Source: Acidobacteriota bacterium (GTDB lineage Bacteria > Acidobacteriota > Thermoanaerobaculia > UBA5066). Taken from it: 64,000 bases of DNA. Location of the stretch: positions 1 to 64,000 of the forward strand of contig RHKY01000039.1 in NCBI GenBank assembly GCA_008363385.1, in the 5' to 3' direction. The notes under the pieces are model-generated. The model worked only from the letters and a program-made list of their open reading frames with translations. It did no database searches and had not been told where the DNA came from. Both the position numbers and the translations under genes were made by a program. This document shows, in pieces, positions 33,301 through 42,029 of this stretch. Each line of letters opens with the position of its first letter. Positions within the stretch are counted from its first letter, which is position 1.

Positions 33301-35373
33301 ATGACCCGAAACGGATCCGCCACGCCCCGTGCCCGGGCGACGGTCGCTGCCGCCGTGCCGGCCGCTCTCCTGGCCCTCTTCGTCCTCCTCGCCGGCGCCC
33401 CGGCCCTCGCCGGGACGAAGGAGTGGACCTTCGACGACACGCTCGCGCTGAAGTCGGTCTCGGACCCGCAGCTGTCGCCCGACGGCGCCCGCGTCGTCTA
33501 CGTCGTGACGGAGCTCTCGGCCGACGGCTCCGAGTACCAGAGCGACCTCTGGCTGGTCTCGGTCGCCGGAGGGCCCGCCTCCGCACGCCGGCTCACGTCG
33601 GCCCTGGCCAGCGACGACTCGCCCCGCTGGTCGCCCGACGGGGCGTGGGTCGCGTTCCTCTCCGAGCGCCCGCGCCCGCGGTCGAAGAAGGACGAGAAAG
33701 AGGACGAGGCCAAGAAGCAGGTCTGGCTCATCCGCCCCGACGGGGGCGAGGCGACCGTCCTCACCGACGCGCCGGGGAGCGTCTCCGCGCTCGAGTGGTC
33801 CCGGGACGGGAAGACGATCGCGTTCCTGGCCCGGGAGCCGAAGAGCGAGGAGCGGAAGAAGAAGGAGAAGGAGAAGGACGACGCGTGGACCCCCTCCTCG
33901 GCGTGGGTCTTCGGCCGGCTCTGGGCGATCGACGTCGAGAGCCGGAAGGCCACGCAGCTGACGAAGGGGGAGCTCCACGTCACGGGCTTCTCCCTCTCCC
34001 CGGACGGGACGCGGGCCGTCTTCTCCGGCCAGCCGACGCCCGAGCTGCCCGCCTCCTACCGCTCGGACCTCTACTCCGTCCCGCTCGCCGGAGGCGAGCC
34101 CGCCGTCCTCGTGGCGCGGAAGGGGACCGACAACCGGCCCGCCTTCTCCCCGGACGGCAAGTGGGTCGCCTTCCTCTCGCAGGACGGGCGCGACGAGGAG
34201 TGGTACACGAACAGCTACGCCTGCGTCGTCCCGGCCGGCGGCGGCACGCCTCGGAACCTGACGAGGTCGTTCGACGAGCGGATCGGAGGCATCGGCGGCG
34301 CCGACGTGGTCTGGGCCCCGGACTCCGGGTCCGTCCTCTTCTCGGCCTCGTGGCAGACCGGGGCGCACGTCTACCGGGCGACCCTCGACGGCGACGTCAC
34401 GCCCGTCACGAGCGGGCCCGGGCTCTTCGGCGACCCGTCGGTCGCGGCGAAAGGGACCGCGATCGCGTTCCTGCACGAGGAGCCCGAGAAGCCTCGCGAG
34501 GTGCACGTCCTGGCCGCCCCGGGCGGCGCCCCGAGGGTCCTGACCGACACGAACCCGCAGGCGCGCGACTTCCTGACCTTTCCCAAGCAGGTCGTCTCGT
34601 GGAAGGGGGCCGACGGGTGGGAGATCGAGGGGCTCCTCCTCCTCCCTCCCGGGCGCGAGGCGGGCCAGCGCCTGCCCCTGATCCTGAACGTCCACGGGGG
34701 CCCGGCCGGGACCCACTCGGCCACTTTCACGCCGGCCTCGCGGATCTACCCGTGGGCGGTCCTGCTGCAGAAGGGGTGGGCGGTCCTCCTCCCGAACCCG
34801 CGCGGCAGCGGCGGCTACGGCGAGAGGTTCCGTTCCGCCAACGTCCGCGACTGGGCCGGGAAGGACTACGTCGACCTGATGAAGGGGGTCGACGCGATGG
34901 TGGAGCTGGGGATCGCGGACCCGGCGCGCCTGGCCGTCTGCGGCTGGTCGTACGGCGGCTTCATGACGTCGAACGTCGTGACGAAGACGGACCGCTTCAA
35001 GGCGGCCGTCGTCGGGGCCGGGGTGACGCACATGGCCTCGTTCACCGGCACGACCGACATCCCCGAGTTCGCCCGGTCGTACTTCGGAGCCTGGCCGTGG
35101 GAGGACCCCGCCGTCCACGCGCGGGCCTCGGCGGTCCTCTCGGTCGGGAAGGTGAAGACGCCGACGCTCGTCGTCCACGGCGACAAGGACGACCGCGTCC
35201 CGCCCACGCAGGGGTGGGAGCTCTGGAACGCGCTGCGCAAGGCGGGGGTGACGACGGACCTCCTCGTCCTGCCGCGGCAGCCGCACGGCCCGCGCGAGCC
35301 GAAGCTGATCCTGGCCACGCAGAAGGCCCACGTCGACTGGTTCGAGAAGCACGTCCCCGGCGCGCCGAGGTGA
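33301..35373 (+). CDS. Exported S9 family prolyl oligopeptidase-type serine peptidase
   Basis: The 690-residue protein has a signal peptide (VPAALLALFVLLAGAPALAG) and a beta-propeller of about 400 residues with repeated SPDG blades ([27 protein letters not shown]). The C-terminal alpha/beta hydrolase domain follows. The catalytic triad is S550 (GWSYGGFM), D630 (HGDKDDRVP) and H662 (RQPHGPRE). It resembles acylaminoacyl-/dipeptidyl-peptidases. A Lys/Glu-rich insert (residues about 125-140 and 182-195) is unusual but in frame. It probably trims peptides in the periplasm. RBS GGAGG precedes the ATG. Confidence 0.92.
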   Translation: MTRNGSATPRARATVAAAVPAALLALFVLLAGAPALAGTKEWTFDDTLALKSVSDPQLSPDGARVVYVVTELSADGSEYQSDLWLVSVAGGPASARRLTSALASDDSPRWSPDGAWVAFLSERPRPRSKKDEKEDEAKKQVWLIRPDGGEATVLTDAPGSVSALEWSRDGKTIAFLAREPKSEERKKKEKEKDDAWTPSSAWVFGRLWAIDVESRKATQLTKGELHVTGFSLSPDGTRAVFSGQPTPELPASYRSDLYSVPLAGGEPAVLVARKGTDNRPAFSPDGKWVAFLSQDGRDEEWYTNSYACVVPAGGGTPRNLTRSFDERIGGIGGADVVWAPDSGSVLFSASWQTGAHVYRATLDGDVTPVTSGPGLFGDPSVAAKGTAIAFLHEEPEKPREVHVLAAPGGAPRVLTDTNPQARDFLTFPKQVVSWKGADGWEIEGLLLLPPGREAGQRLPLILNVHGGPAGTHSATFTPASRIYPWAVLLQKGWAVLLPNPRGSGGYGERFRSANVRDWAGKDYVDLMKGVDAMVELGIADPARLAVCGWSYGGFMTSNVVTKTDRFKAAVVGAGVTHMASFTGTTDIPEFARSYFGAWPWEDPAVHARASAVLSVGKVKTPTLVVHGDKDDRVPPTQGWELWNALRKAGVTTDLLVLPRQPHGPREPKLILATQKAHVDWFEKHVPGAPR

Positions 35374-35425
35374 CGGGGGCGCCGGGAGCCCGCGCGGCGA
35401 CGGCCCCGCGGGGGAGGAGAGAGCG

Positions 35426-36532
35426 ATGGAGAAGATCCGGCGGGTCGCGATCTGCACGGGCGGCGGCGACGCCCCCGGCCTGAACGCCGTGATCCGCGCC
35501 GCGACGATGGCGGCGCTGAACCACGGCTGGAAGGTCTACGGGATCCGGGACGGCTACAACGGCCTCCTGATGCCCGAGCAGTACGTCGGCGGGGGCCTGG
35601 TCCCGCTGACCCACGACGCCGTGAAGGGGATCACGGCGCTCGGCGGGACGATCCTGGGGACGACGAACCGGGGCAACCCGCTCACCTTCCCGATCAAGAA
35701 GCCGGACGGGACGGTCGAGGAGATCGACCGCTCCGACGAGCTGGTCCGCGCCTTCCGGATCCACGAGATCGACGCCCTGATCTCGATCGGGGGGGACGGG
35801 TCGCTCGCCATCGCCAACGTCCTGGCGAAGAAGGGGCTCCGGGTGATCGGCGTCCCGAAGACGATCGACAACGACCTGGACAAGACGGTGATCACGTTCG
35901 GATTCGACACCGCCGTGTCGTTCGCCACGGAGGCGATCGACCGGCTCCACTCCACGGCCGAGTCGCACCGCCGGGTCATGGTCGTCGAGGTGATGGGGCG
36001 CTACGCCGGCTGGATCGCCCTGAACGCGGGCGTCTCCGCCTCGGCCGACGTCATCCTGATCCCCGAGATCCCGTACGACCTCGAGGTCGTCGCGGAGAAG
36101 ATCCGCGCCGTCGAGGAGGAGGGGCAGAAGCACGCGATCGTCGTCGTGGCCGAGGGGGCGAAGCCGAGGGGCGGCAAGGTGTCGACGGTGGGGCAGAAGG
36201 AGGCGGGCCGGGCCGAGCGGCTCGGCGGCGTCGGCGAGCGGGTCACCGAGGAGCTCGGCGAGCTGACGGGGAGAGAGGTGCGGACGGTCGTCCTGGGGCA
36301 CCTCCTGCGCGGCGGAACGCCGACGACCTTCGACCGGCTCCTCGGCCTGCGGTTCGGCGCGGCGGCGATCCGCGCCCTGGCCGAGGGGCAGGACGGGATC
36401 ATGGTCGCGCTGGCCCCGCCGACGGTGAACTACGTCCCGCTCGAGGAGGCGACGCGCCGGATGAAGGTCGTCCCCCTCGACTCGGACGTCATCCTGACCG
36501 CCCGCGAGCTGGGGATCTCGTTCGGGGGGTGA
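35426..36532 (+). CDS. pfkA: 6-phosphofructokinase
   Basis: The 368-residue enzyme phosphorylates fructose-6-phosphate. Motifs are CTGGGDAPGLNAVIR (nucleotide loop), SIGGDGSLAIAN, VPKTIDNDLDKT (catalytic TIDND), EVMGRYAGWIAL and GHLLRGGTPTTFDR. The combination of Gly in GGDGS with Lys in PKTIDND is the mixed signature of 'group III' enzymes, some of which use ATP and some pyrophosphate. The phosphoryl donor is therefore not settled. Strong ribosome site GGAGGAGAG. It is transcribed after the S9 peptidase, 52 nt apart. Confidence 0.93.
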   Translation: MEKIRRVAICTGGGDAPGLNAVIRAATMAALNHGWKVYGIRDGYNGLLMPEQYVGGGLVPLTHDAVKGITALGGTILGTTNRGNPLTFPIKKPDGTVEEIDRSDELVRAFRIHEIDALISIGGDGSLAIANVLAKKGLRVIGVPKTIDNDLDKTVITFGFDTAVSFATEAIDRLHSTAESHRRVMVVEVMGRYAGWIALNAGVSASADVILIPEIPYDLEVVAEKIRAVEEEGQKHAIVVVAEGAKPRGGKVSTVGQKEAGRAERLGGVGERVTEELGELTGREVRTVVLGHLLRGGTPTTFDRLLGLRFGAAAIRALAEGQDGIMVALAPPTVNYVPLEEATRRMKVVPLDSDVILTARELGISFGG

Positions 36533-36670
36533 GGCGGGGAGCGGAGGAACTCCGCAATCCTCGCGCGCGGCCCGACGGTTGAGACCGCGGACCGCCGCGC
36601 GATCACCCGACGAGAACCAGCGTGTCGAATCGGGGGGAATACAGGAATTGCGCCTATTGCATCATACCGA

Positions 36671-36702
36671 TTGACTTCGGGGGGGGGGGGGGAGGGTATG
36701 GT
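36671..36702 (+). promoter_or_regulatory. Putative phase-variable promoter with a 14-G spacer tract
   Basis: TTGACT (36671-36676) and TATGGT (36697-36702) look like -35 and -10 boxes. Fourteen consecutive G residues (36679-36692) lie between them, giving a 20-nt spacer. Loss of three Gs would give the optimal 17. The next gene starts at 36739 after AGGAGGT. Length change of such tracts by replication slippage is a known phase-variation mechanism; activity here is inferred. Confidence 0.6.
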
Positions 36703-36738
36703 CCCGCGGCGATCGGGGAATCGATAGGAGGTCACATC

Positions 36739-37083
36739 ATGCGAAAGGCGATCCTCGCGGCGGGGCTTCTCCTGGTAGTCCTGGCGGTGGCCGCGCCGGC
36801 TCTCGGGCAGGTCTGTTCCGACGCAAACGGCAGGCCTGCGCCGTGCTACGCCGAGCCGGATCCGATCCCGGGGCCGGCGCGCGGAGGAGGCGGGGGCGCG
36901 AACTGCATCGCCGTCTGGCCCCAGCAGTGTACTGGCTGCGAGTACCTGCCGGTCACGGGCCTTGCCTGCCTTCAGCGCCCATACGGCGGCAAGTGCCGGT
37001 GCACCTTGACTTCCACGTACGACATTGACGGCAACGTGTTGAAGGAGTGCGACGACTCCGGGGACTGCTTCTACATTCCGTAG
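36739..37083 (+). CDS. Small secreted cysteine-rich protein
   Basis: The ATG at 36739 follows a perfect AGGAGGT. The 114-residue product has a signal peptide (MRKAILAAGLLLVVLAVAAP, cleavage near ALG-QV). The mature part of about 90 residues has ten cysteines: VCSD, PCYAE, NCIAV, QCTGC, LACLQ, KCRC, KECDD, GDCFY. That suggests up to five disulfides and an extracellular location. I recognise no family. It is the first gene after a promoter with a G14 tract, and its TAG is 3 nt before the next ATG. Remnants of the same protein lie before the next two large genes. Confidence 0.75.
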   Translation: MRKAILAAGLLLVVLAVAAPALGQVCSDANGRPAPCYAEPDPIPGPARGGGGGANCIAVWPQQCTGCEYLPVTGLACLQRPYGGKCRCTLTSTYDIDGNVLKECDDSGDCFYIP

Positions 37084-37086
37084 TCC

Positions 37087-39420
37087 ATGAGCCGAGTCCC
37101 GTGGGAGGGTAGCCCTCCTCGTCCGCGTGCGGCCCGATTGCGGGTACGCCGTCGCCCGAACCACCATCGGAGTCCGAGACTCGCCGCCGCCATGGGCTGC
37201 TTTCGCCTCGTGGGTGCGCTCTTCGCACTCCTCGCCGCTCCCGTCATGGCAGACGAAACGGTAGCGTTGGAGCTACACGTCAGTGACCTCGCAGCCGGGG
37301 ACGACGTCGCCGTCCACCTCCAGCTTCGAGAGCGGGAGGCCAGGGCGGCACCGTACTCTGCGGAGCGAACGGTCCCCGGCAAGACCGGGCTTCGAATCGA
37401 ACTCCCCCTGCCCTCCTCCGGCACGTGGGAGCTCGATGTGTGGGCGGAGTCTTACCTCCGCGAGGTCCGCACGTTTCTAGCGGAGAAAGGGACTCGCGTC
37501 GATCTCGGGAGAATCGTCCTTCGGCCAAGCGCCTGGGTCACCGGACAGCTCGACCTCGGGTCGATCCCGGTTCCCACGGACGCGAAACTCGTCGTTCGGT
37601 ACGGTCCCGCAGCGGGCGAAGCGAGCCAGCCGGAAGCGGCGACCGCGCTCTGCTCGATGGCTGGGACACGATTCCGGTGCGAGGTTCCGGCGGCGAGGCT
37701 GGACTACTCCCTGAGGCTGCCAGGCTTCGCGTCCCGCTACTTCTGGGATCGACCCCTTGCTCACCGCGAGACCACTTCCCTCGGCTCGTTGAGGCTGATC
37801 CCGGGAGCGTCTCTCGTCGGCTTCGTTCAAGTCGAGCCGGGAGTCCGCTTCGATGCAGAGAAGTGCCGCGTCACCCTCGAGCGAGTGCCGGCGGGCGCTA
37901 CTGAGGCGGTCTCTCCGCCCTCGACGCAATCCGCTCCCTTGACGGGACCGCGAGGTTTCTTTCAGTTCACCCGCCTCGCCGCGGGCGTCTACGACCTCAC
38001 GGTCCGCCACGCGGGTCTGGCGCCCGACCGGCGCCGGGTCGTGGTTCACTCCACATTCGAGGCCACTCTCAAGTCCTCGGTACGACTCGGGCCGCTCGGC
38101 ACGCTGGAGATTGCGCTCTCGCCGCCTCTGGATCCGTACGGCTCCGAATGGAAGGTGCAGGTCTCTACTCGAGCCGAGGGGACCGAGGTCACGAGCGTCT
38201 CTGGATTGGCCGACAAGACCGGGATCTGTCGCTTCGGCCTCCGAAGGGGAGCCAGCGCTCACGCGATGGTGGAGACGTCTCGAGGCGAGAGGTGGGCGGA
38301 GTCGCGGATCCAGGTCGACCGCCCGTTCGTTCGACACGTCCTGGAGCTCTCTCAGTTCCGTGTCTCGGGATCGGTGCGCCTCGGGAACGAACCTCTCGCG
38401 GCGACCCTGGTGTTCGGGGGAGCGCATGGCTCCGTCTCGATTCCGCTCACCTCCGACCCGACCGGCCAGTTCGAAGGGCTGCTCCCGCGTCTCGGACCGT
38501 GGCGCATAGAGGTCCGCGCGGAATCGCCGCCTGTTCTGCGCAACCTCGATGCGGACCTCGTCGCGGAGTCCGACGGCGAGTCGCGTGTCGAGATCAGCCT
38601 CGAGGAAGGGCGCATCCATGGCGCGGTTCGGGACGAGCAGGGGAACTTCGTCGAGAGGTCCTTCCTCACGCTCACGCCGCTCGGCCCAAAGCCCGACGTC
38701 TCCAACAAGCCCTCCCCGGACGGCGCCTTCGACTTCCGCGGTCTGGCGCTCGGCCGCTACCAGCTGAGGGCGGAGACGTCGGACGCGGAAGGCGAGGAGA
38801 CTGTCGAGGTGACTCTCGAGCAGCAAGTGAAGGAGGTCGACGTCGTCGTCAGGAAGGCGGACACATTCCGTGGCCGAATCGTGTCCCCGACGGCTGCTGG
38901 CGTGCCGTTCGCCACAGTTCAGCCCCTCGCGTTCTCTCCCTCCGCAAGGCTCTTCCCGCGGCGGACGACCACGGACGAGGAGGGCCGATTCGAGATCCCG
39001 GTGCCGAAGGGTGCTGACCGGGGTCTCCTCGTCGTCTTCGCGCCAGGCTTTGCCGTGCGCGTCGTGGAATTCCGCGGGGTCCCGAAGGAACGGATTGAGA
39101 TGCCTGTCGATACCCTCGGGGGGGCGCTCACGCTCCGATCCCCGCACGCCTGGGGGCCGGTACCTCTCGTCCGCCACCGAGGCGCCGTGTTCCCAGTCGT
39201 GCTCTTCGACCTCGCCGTCGGCGTCGAGAAGCGGTCGGAAACAGCGGGATTGACACTCAGAGTGCCGCTCGTGGAAGCGGGGGACTACACGCTCTGCCCC
39301 GGCGGCGAGGAGGCGTATGCAGCCCTCGTCTCGGGTGGTGAGCCGTCCGGCTGCGTGATGGGGTTCCTCGGGGGAAGCGCCGGGCTCACGTTGGATGCCC
39401 TCCCGACGTCTGCGCGGTAG
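37087..39420 (+). CDS. Large secreted beta-domain protein (carboxypeptidase-regulatory-like), paralogue 1 of 3
   Basis: The 777-residue protein has a basic N-terminal extension and a signal-like segment (MGCFRLVGALFALLAAPVMA). It seems to be built of several Ig-like/carboxypeptidase-regulatory beta modules: TGPRGFFQFTRLAAGVYDLT, SPDGAFDFRGLALGRYQLRA and TTDEEGRFEIPVPKG are typical. A conserved ending RHRGAVFPVVLFDL and GDYTLCPG is shared with the two genes downstream. The ATG 37087 is coupled to the small gene's stop; ATG 37192 is the alternative, giving a plain signal peptide. GC content is visibly lower than in the flanks. Function unknown, probably envelope or extracellular. Confidence 0.78.
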   Translation: MSRVPWEGSPPRPRAARLRVRRRPNHHRSPRLAAAMGCFRLVGALFALLAAPVMADETVALELHVSDLAAGDDVAVHLQLREREARAAPYSAERTVPGKTGLRIELPLPSSGTWELDVWAESYLREVRTFLAEKGTRVDLGRIVLRPSAWVTGQLDLGSIPVPTDAKLVVRYGPAAGEASQPEAATALCSMAGTRFRCEVPAARLDYSLRLPGFASRYFWDRPLAHRETTSLGSLRLIPGASLVGFVQVEPGVRFDAEKCRVTLERVPAGATEAVSPPSTQSAPLTGPRGFFQFTRLAAGVYDLTVRHAGLAPDRRRVVVHSTFEATLKSSVRLGPLGTLEIALSPPLDPYGSEWKVQVSTRAEGTEVTSVSGLADKTGICRFGLRRGASAHAMVETSRGERWAESRIQVDRPFVRHVLELSQFRVSGSVRLGNEPLAATLVFGGAHGSVSIPLTSDPTGQFEGLLPRLGPWRIEVRAESPPVLRNLDADLVAESDGESRVEISLEEGRIHGAVRDEQGNFVERSFLTLTPLGPKPDVSNKPSPDGAFDFRGLALGRYQLRAETSDAEGEETVEVTLEQQVKEVDVVVRKADTFRGRIVSPTAAGVPFATVQPLAFSPSARLFPRRTTTDEEGRFEIPVPKGADRGLLVVFAPGFAVRVVEFRGVPKERIEMPVDTLGGALTLRSPHAWGPVPLVRHRGAVFPVVLFDLAVGVEKRSETAGLTLRVPLVEAGDYTLCPGGEEAYAALVSGGEPSGCVMGFLGGSAGLTLDALPTSAR

Positions 39421-39434
39421 GCGCACGCATCATC

Positions 39435-39566
39435 CGGGCTGCCGCCTCGATTCCGCGGCGGTCGAAAGGGGGCACGTGCTGGTGCCGGCCGCCGTAGGAG
39501 TTCGAGGAGAAGCGGGACGTCACGTGGGCGACGTGCTCCGACGGCGGTAATTGCGTCTACATGTGA
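39435..39566 (+). pseudogene. Decayed second copy of the small Cys-rich secreted gene
   Basis: In one frame this intergenic stretch reads KGGTCWCRPP, a TAG at 39495-39497, then EFEEKRDVTWATCSDGGNCV and YM before TGA at 39564-39566. The intact protein at 36739 ends GGKCRCTLTS... ECDDSGDCFYIP. Both have exactly 26 positions after the C-x-C motif, and the last two cysteines and Tyr align. The signal peptide and first half are gone. It lies between large paralogues 1 and 2, the position the small gene has in the first unit. Confidence 0.6.
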
Positions 39567-39601
39567 GCCCGTCCACGCTGCCGGCGGTCGCCGGAGGTCC
39601 C

Positions 39602-41881
39602 ATGCGAGAGCCGGCCGCCACGTCGCCGGGCATCCGGTCGAGAGCCGGCCGCGCCTCCAGGTGGCGTTGGGCGCCTCTCGCGGTCGTCTTCGCGACCTTT
39701 CCGCTCGCCGCGCAGGAAAGGGTGAGCTTCCGCGTGGAGCTAGGCGGACGTGGGGAGCTGCGGCGCGCGGCCGTCGCCGGCCAGCTCCGTGCCGCGGATG
39801 CCCGGGCGGGGGCCGTCCGAGTCGGTCCCGTCGTGCCGGTCGAAGGAGTCGCCTCGTTCGAGGTCGGGCTGCCGTCGGCAGGCGACTGGGTCCTCGACCT
39901 GGAAGCGAGCGGGTACCTCGGTGAGACGAGGACGTTCCCGGTCCACGCCGGGATCGACACCGACCTGGGCGTCGTGAGGCTCCTGCCGAGCGCCACGATC
40001 ACCGGCAAGATCGTCCTCGCGCCCAGCGAGCGGAATCCTTCAGAAGTCCTCGTCCGATTCGGACCCGCGCCGGGACAGGGCGGCGATGCCCTGGCGGAAT
40101 CCGGGATGTCGGTCTGCTCGCTCGGCGGGGACGGCTTTCGATGCCCGGTTCCCGCCGGGCGGCTCGACTTCTCCGTCCGCGTGCGGGGATACGCGTCCGA
40201 GTTCTTCTGGGATCGGGACGGTCCCCACGGCCAGACCGTCGACCTCGGGTCACTGCGGCCGGTCGAAGGGGCCTCGGTCGTAGGGTTCGTCGAGTCGAGT
40301 CCAGGAGCGCCGTACGACCCGAAGAAGACCCGGGTGATCCTGGAGCCGGGAGCCTGGTCAGGCGCCGGGAGCAAGCCCTGGCCGCCGGCTCCCAGGAAGG
40401 CAGGGGTGGGTCCGCGCGGGTTCTTCCACTTCGTCGGGGTGCCGCCCGGCCCCTACTCGCTCCGAGCGCAGTCCCCCGGTTTCGCGGACGACAGCCGGGA
40501 GATCGCGGTCCTCGAGAATTCGGAAGCCAACCTGAAGAAGCCGTTGCGGCTGGACCCGCCCACGACCCTCGAGCTGCTGCACCGTCCGGCGCTGGATCGG
40601 AACGGCGGAAGATGGACGGTGGAGCTTCTCACCCAGGTGGAAGGCACGACGGTCACCTCGACCCGGGTCGTCGCGGATGCCGCCGGGCTTGGCCGATTCG
40701 TGCGGCTTCGAAGGGGGACCCGACCCGAGGTTCGCGTGACGGCTTCCAACGGGGACGGATGGTCTCGAACCGAGATCGCGCTCGACGCGCCTCTGGTCCG
40801 CCGGGAGATCCAGCTCGACCAGCACGCCGTCGCGGGTCGGGTCCGGCTCGGAGACCGGGGCGTGCGGGGCAAGCTGCACTTCGGCGGAAAGCACGGCGTC
40901 TCGTTGACCTCCGACGAGGAGGGTGAGTTCTCGGGTTTCCTTCCCCGCCTCGGGTTCTGGGTGGTGGAGGTGAATGGGGAGGAGCCCGCCGTCCGTCGGA
41001 CCGTGGTCCGAAAGGTCGAGGCTGGCGCTGGCGGCTCCTCGGGCCGCCTCGAGATCGAGCTGGGGGAGGGTCGGATCTTCGGCACCGTGGTCGGCGAAGA
41101 CGGCGAGCCGCCGGAGAGCGCGATCTTGAGGTTCCGAGGATCCACGCCCCTGGACATGACCGAGGAGTTCACGACGGACGGCCGGTTCGAGTTCCCGGGG
41201 CTCGACCCCGGGAAGTACACGCTCTCGGCGGAGACGCGTGACGGCGAATCCGACGAGACCCGGGTCGAGCTCGGTGACTCGAACGACGAAGAGGAGATCA
41301 CCCTGGTCGTCCGGAAGCGAGGCAAGCTGCGGGGACGGGTGGTTTCATCTCTGGGAGCGGGTGTGCCGTTCGCGACGATACAGCCCCTGCCGTTTCTCCC
41401 GGGGTCTCGGCAGCTCCCTCATCGCGTGACGACCGACCACTCCGGTGCCTTCGAGATCGCCCTCCCGGACGGCGTGCAGGCCGGGAAGCTCGTCGTCTTC
41501 CCGCCTGGCTTCGCCCTGCGGGTGGCGGACTTCGAGCGCTCGGGCCGCGAGCCGCTCGTGATCCCGGTCGATACCGTTGGCGGGGCTCTGACGCTACGGC
41601 CAAGGTCCGGATCGACGGGATGGGGGAACCCCACGCTTCGGCATCGTGGCGCCGTCTTCCCGCTCGTCCTCTTGGACCTCGCGCCGGGCGTCGAGAAGGT
41701 GGCCGATGGGGATGGCATGCGAATCACGGTTCCGCTGGCGGAGCCTGGCGACTACGCGATGTGCCCTGGGGACGAGGCTTCCCTCCAGCGGCTCCTCGCC
41801 GGAGGAGACGTCCCGACTTGCGCGAGCGGCACCCTGAGCCACAGGGGTGAGCTGACGCTGACGGTGGATCCACAGAAGTAG
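39602..41881 (+). CDS. Large secreted beta-domain protein, paralogue 2 of 3
   Basis: The ATG at 39602 has GGAGGT as ribosome site and gives a 759-residue protein with a long basic n-region and signal peptide (APLAVVFATFPLAAQ). It has the same modules in the same order as its neighbours: VGPRGFFHFVGVPPGPYSLR, TTDGRFEFPGLDPGKYTL, TTDHSGAFEIALPDG, ending RHRGAVFPLVLLDLAPG and GDYAMCPG. It lacks some of the residues of paralogue 1 and ends with DPQK. A frame open further upstream (from 39551) is not used because it would overlap the decayed small gene. Function unknown. Confidence 0.8.
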   Translation: MREPAATSPGIRSRAGRASRWRWAPLAVVFATFPLAAQERVSFRVELGGRGELRRAAVAGQLRAADARAGAVRVGPVVPVEGVASFEVGLPSAGDWVLDLEASGYLGETRTFPVHAGIDTDLGVVRLLPSATITGKIVLAPSERNPSEVLVRFGPAPGQGGDALAESGMSVCSLGGDGFRCPVPAGRLDFSVRVRGYASEFFWDRDGPHGQTVDLGSLRPVEGASVVGFVESSPGAPYDPKKTRVILEPGAWSGAGSKPWPPAPRKAGVGPRGFFHFVGVPPGPYSLRAQSPGFADDSREIAVLENSEANLKKPLRLDPPTTLELLHRPALDRNGGRWTVELLTQVEGTTVTSTRVVADAAGLGRFVRLRRGTRPEVRVTASNGDGWSRTEIALDAPLVRREIQLDQHAVAGRVRLGDRGVRGKLHFGGKHGVSLTSDEEGEFSGFLPRLGFWVVEVNGEEPAVRRTVVRKVEAGAGGSSGRLEIELGEGRIFGTVVGEDGEPPESAILRFRGSTPLDMTEEFTTDGRFEFPGLDPGKYTLSAETRDGESDETRVELGDSNDEEEITLVVRKRGKLRGRVVSSLGAGVPFATIQPLPFLPGSRQLPHRVTTDHSGAFEIALPDGVQAGKLVVFPPGFALRVADFERSGREPLVIPVDTVGGALTLRPRSGSTGWGNPTLRHRGAVFPLVLLDLAPGVEKVADGDGMRITVPLAEPGDYAMCPGDEASLQRLLAGGDVPTCASGTLSHRGELTLTVDPQK

Positions 41882-42001
41882 GGGCAGGCCCGGCAGGAGT
41901 CTCGCCGGATGGAGCGCACTGGACGAGATCGGCATCTCGACCATGGCCCAGGCCGGCCTCACCGCTCGGTAGTTCCGGGTCTTGGCTCCCGCGCCGAGGA
42001 G

Positions 42002-42025
42002 TCCAGCTGCGGGTACATTCCGTGA
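42002..42025 (+). pseudogene. Tail remnant of a third small Cys-rich gene
   Basis: The eight codons SSCGYIP-stop (TGA 42023-42025) match the end DCFYIP-stop of the small secreted protein at 36739. Ten consecutive bases, tacattccgt, are identical. The stop is 4 nt before the ATG of large paralogue 3, the same spacing (3 nt) as in the intact unit. Nothing upstream in 41882-42001 is recognisably related, so only the tail remains. Short, but its position supports the reading. Confidence 0.45.
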
Positions 42026-42029
42026 CGCG

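Noticed and set aside
41908-41972. Short frame ending LDEIGISTMAQAGLTAR in the gap before large paralogue 3
   Set aside because: No start with a ribosome site and no resemblance to the small Cys-rich protein or any family I know; likely chance.
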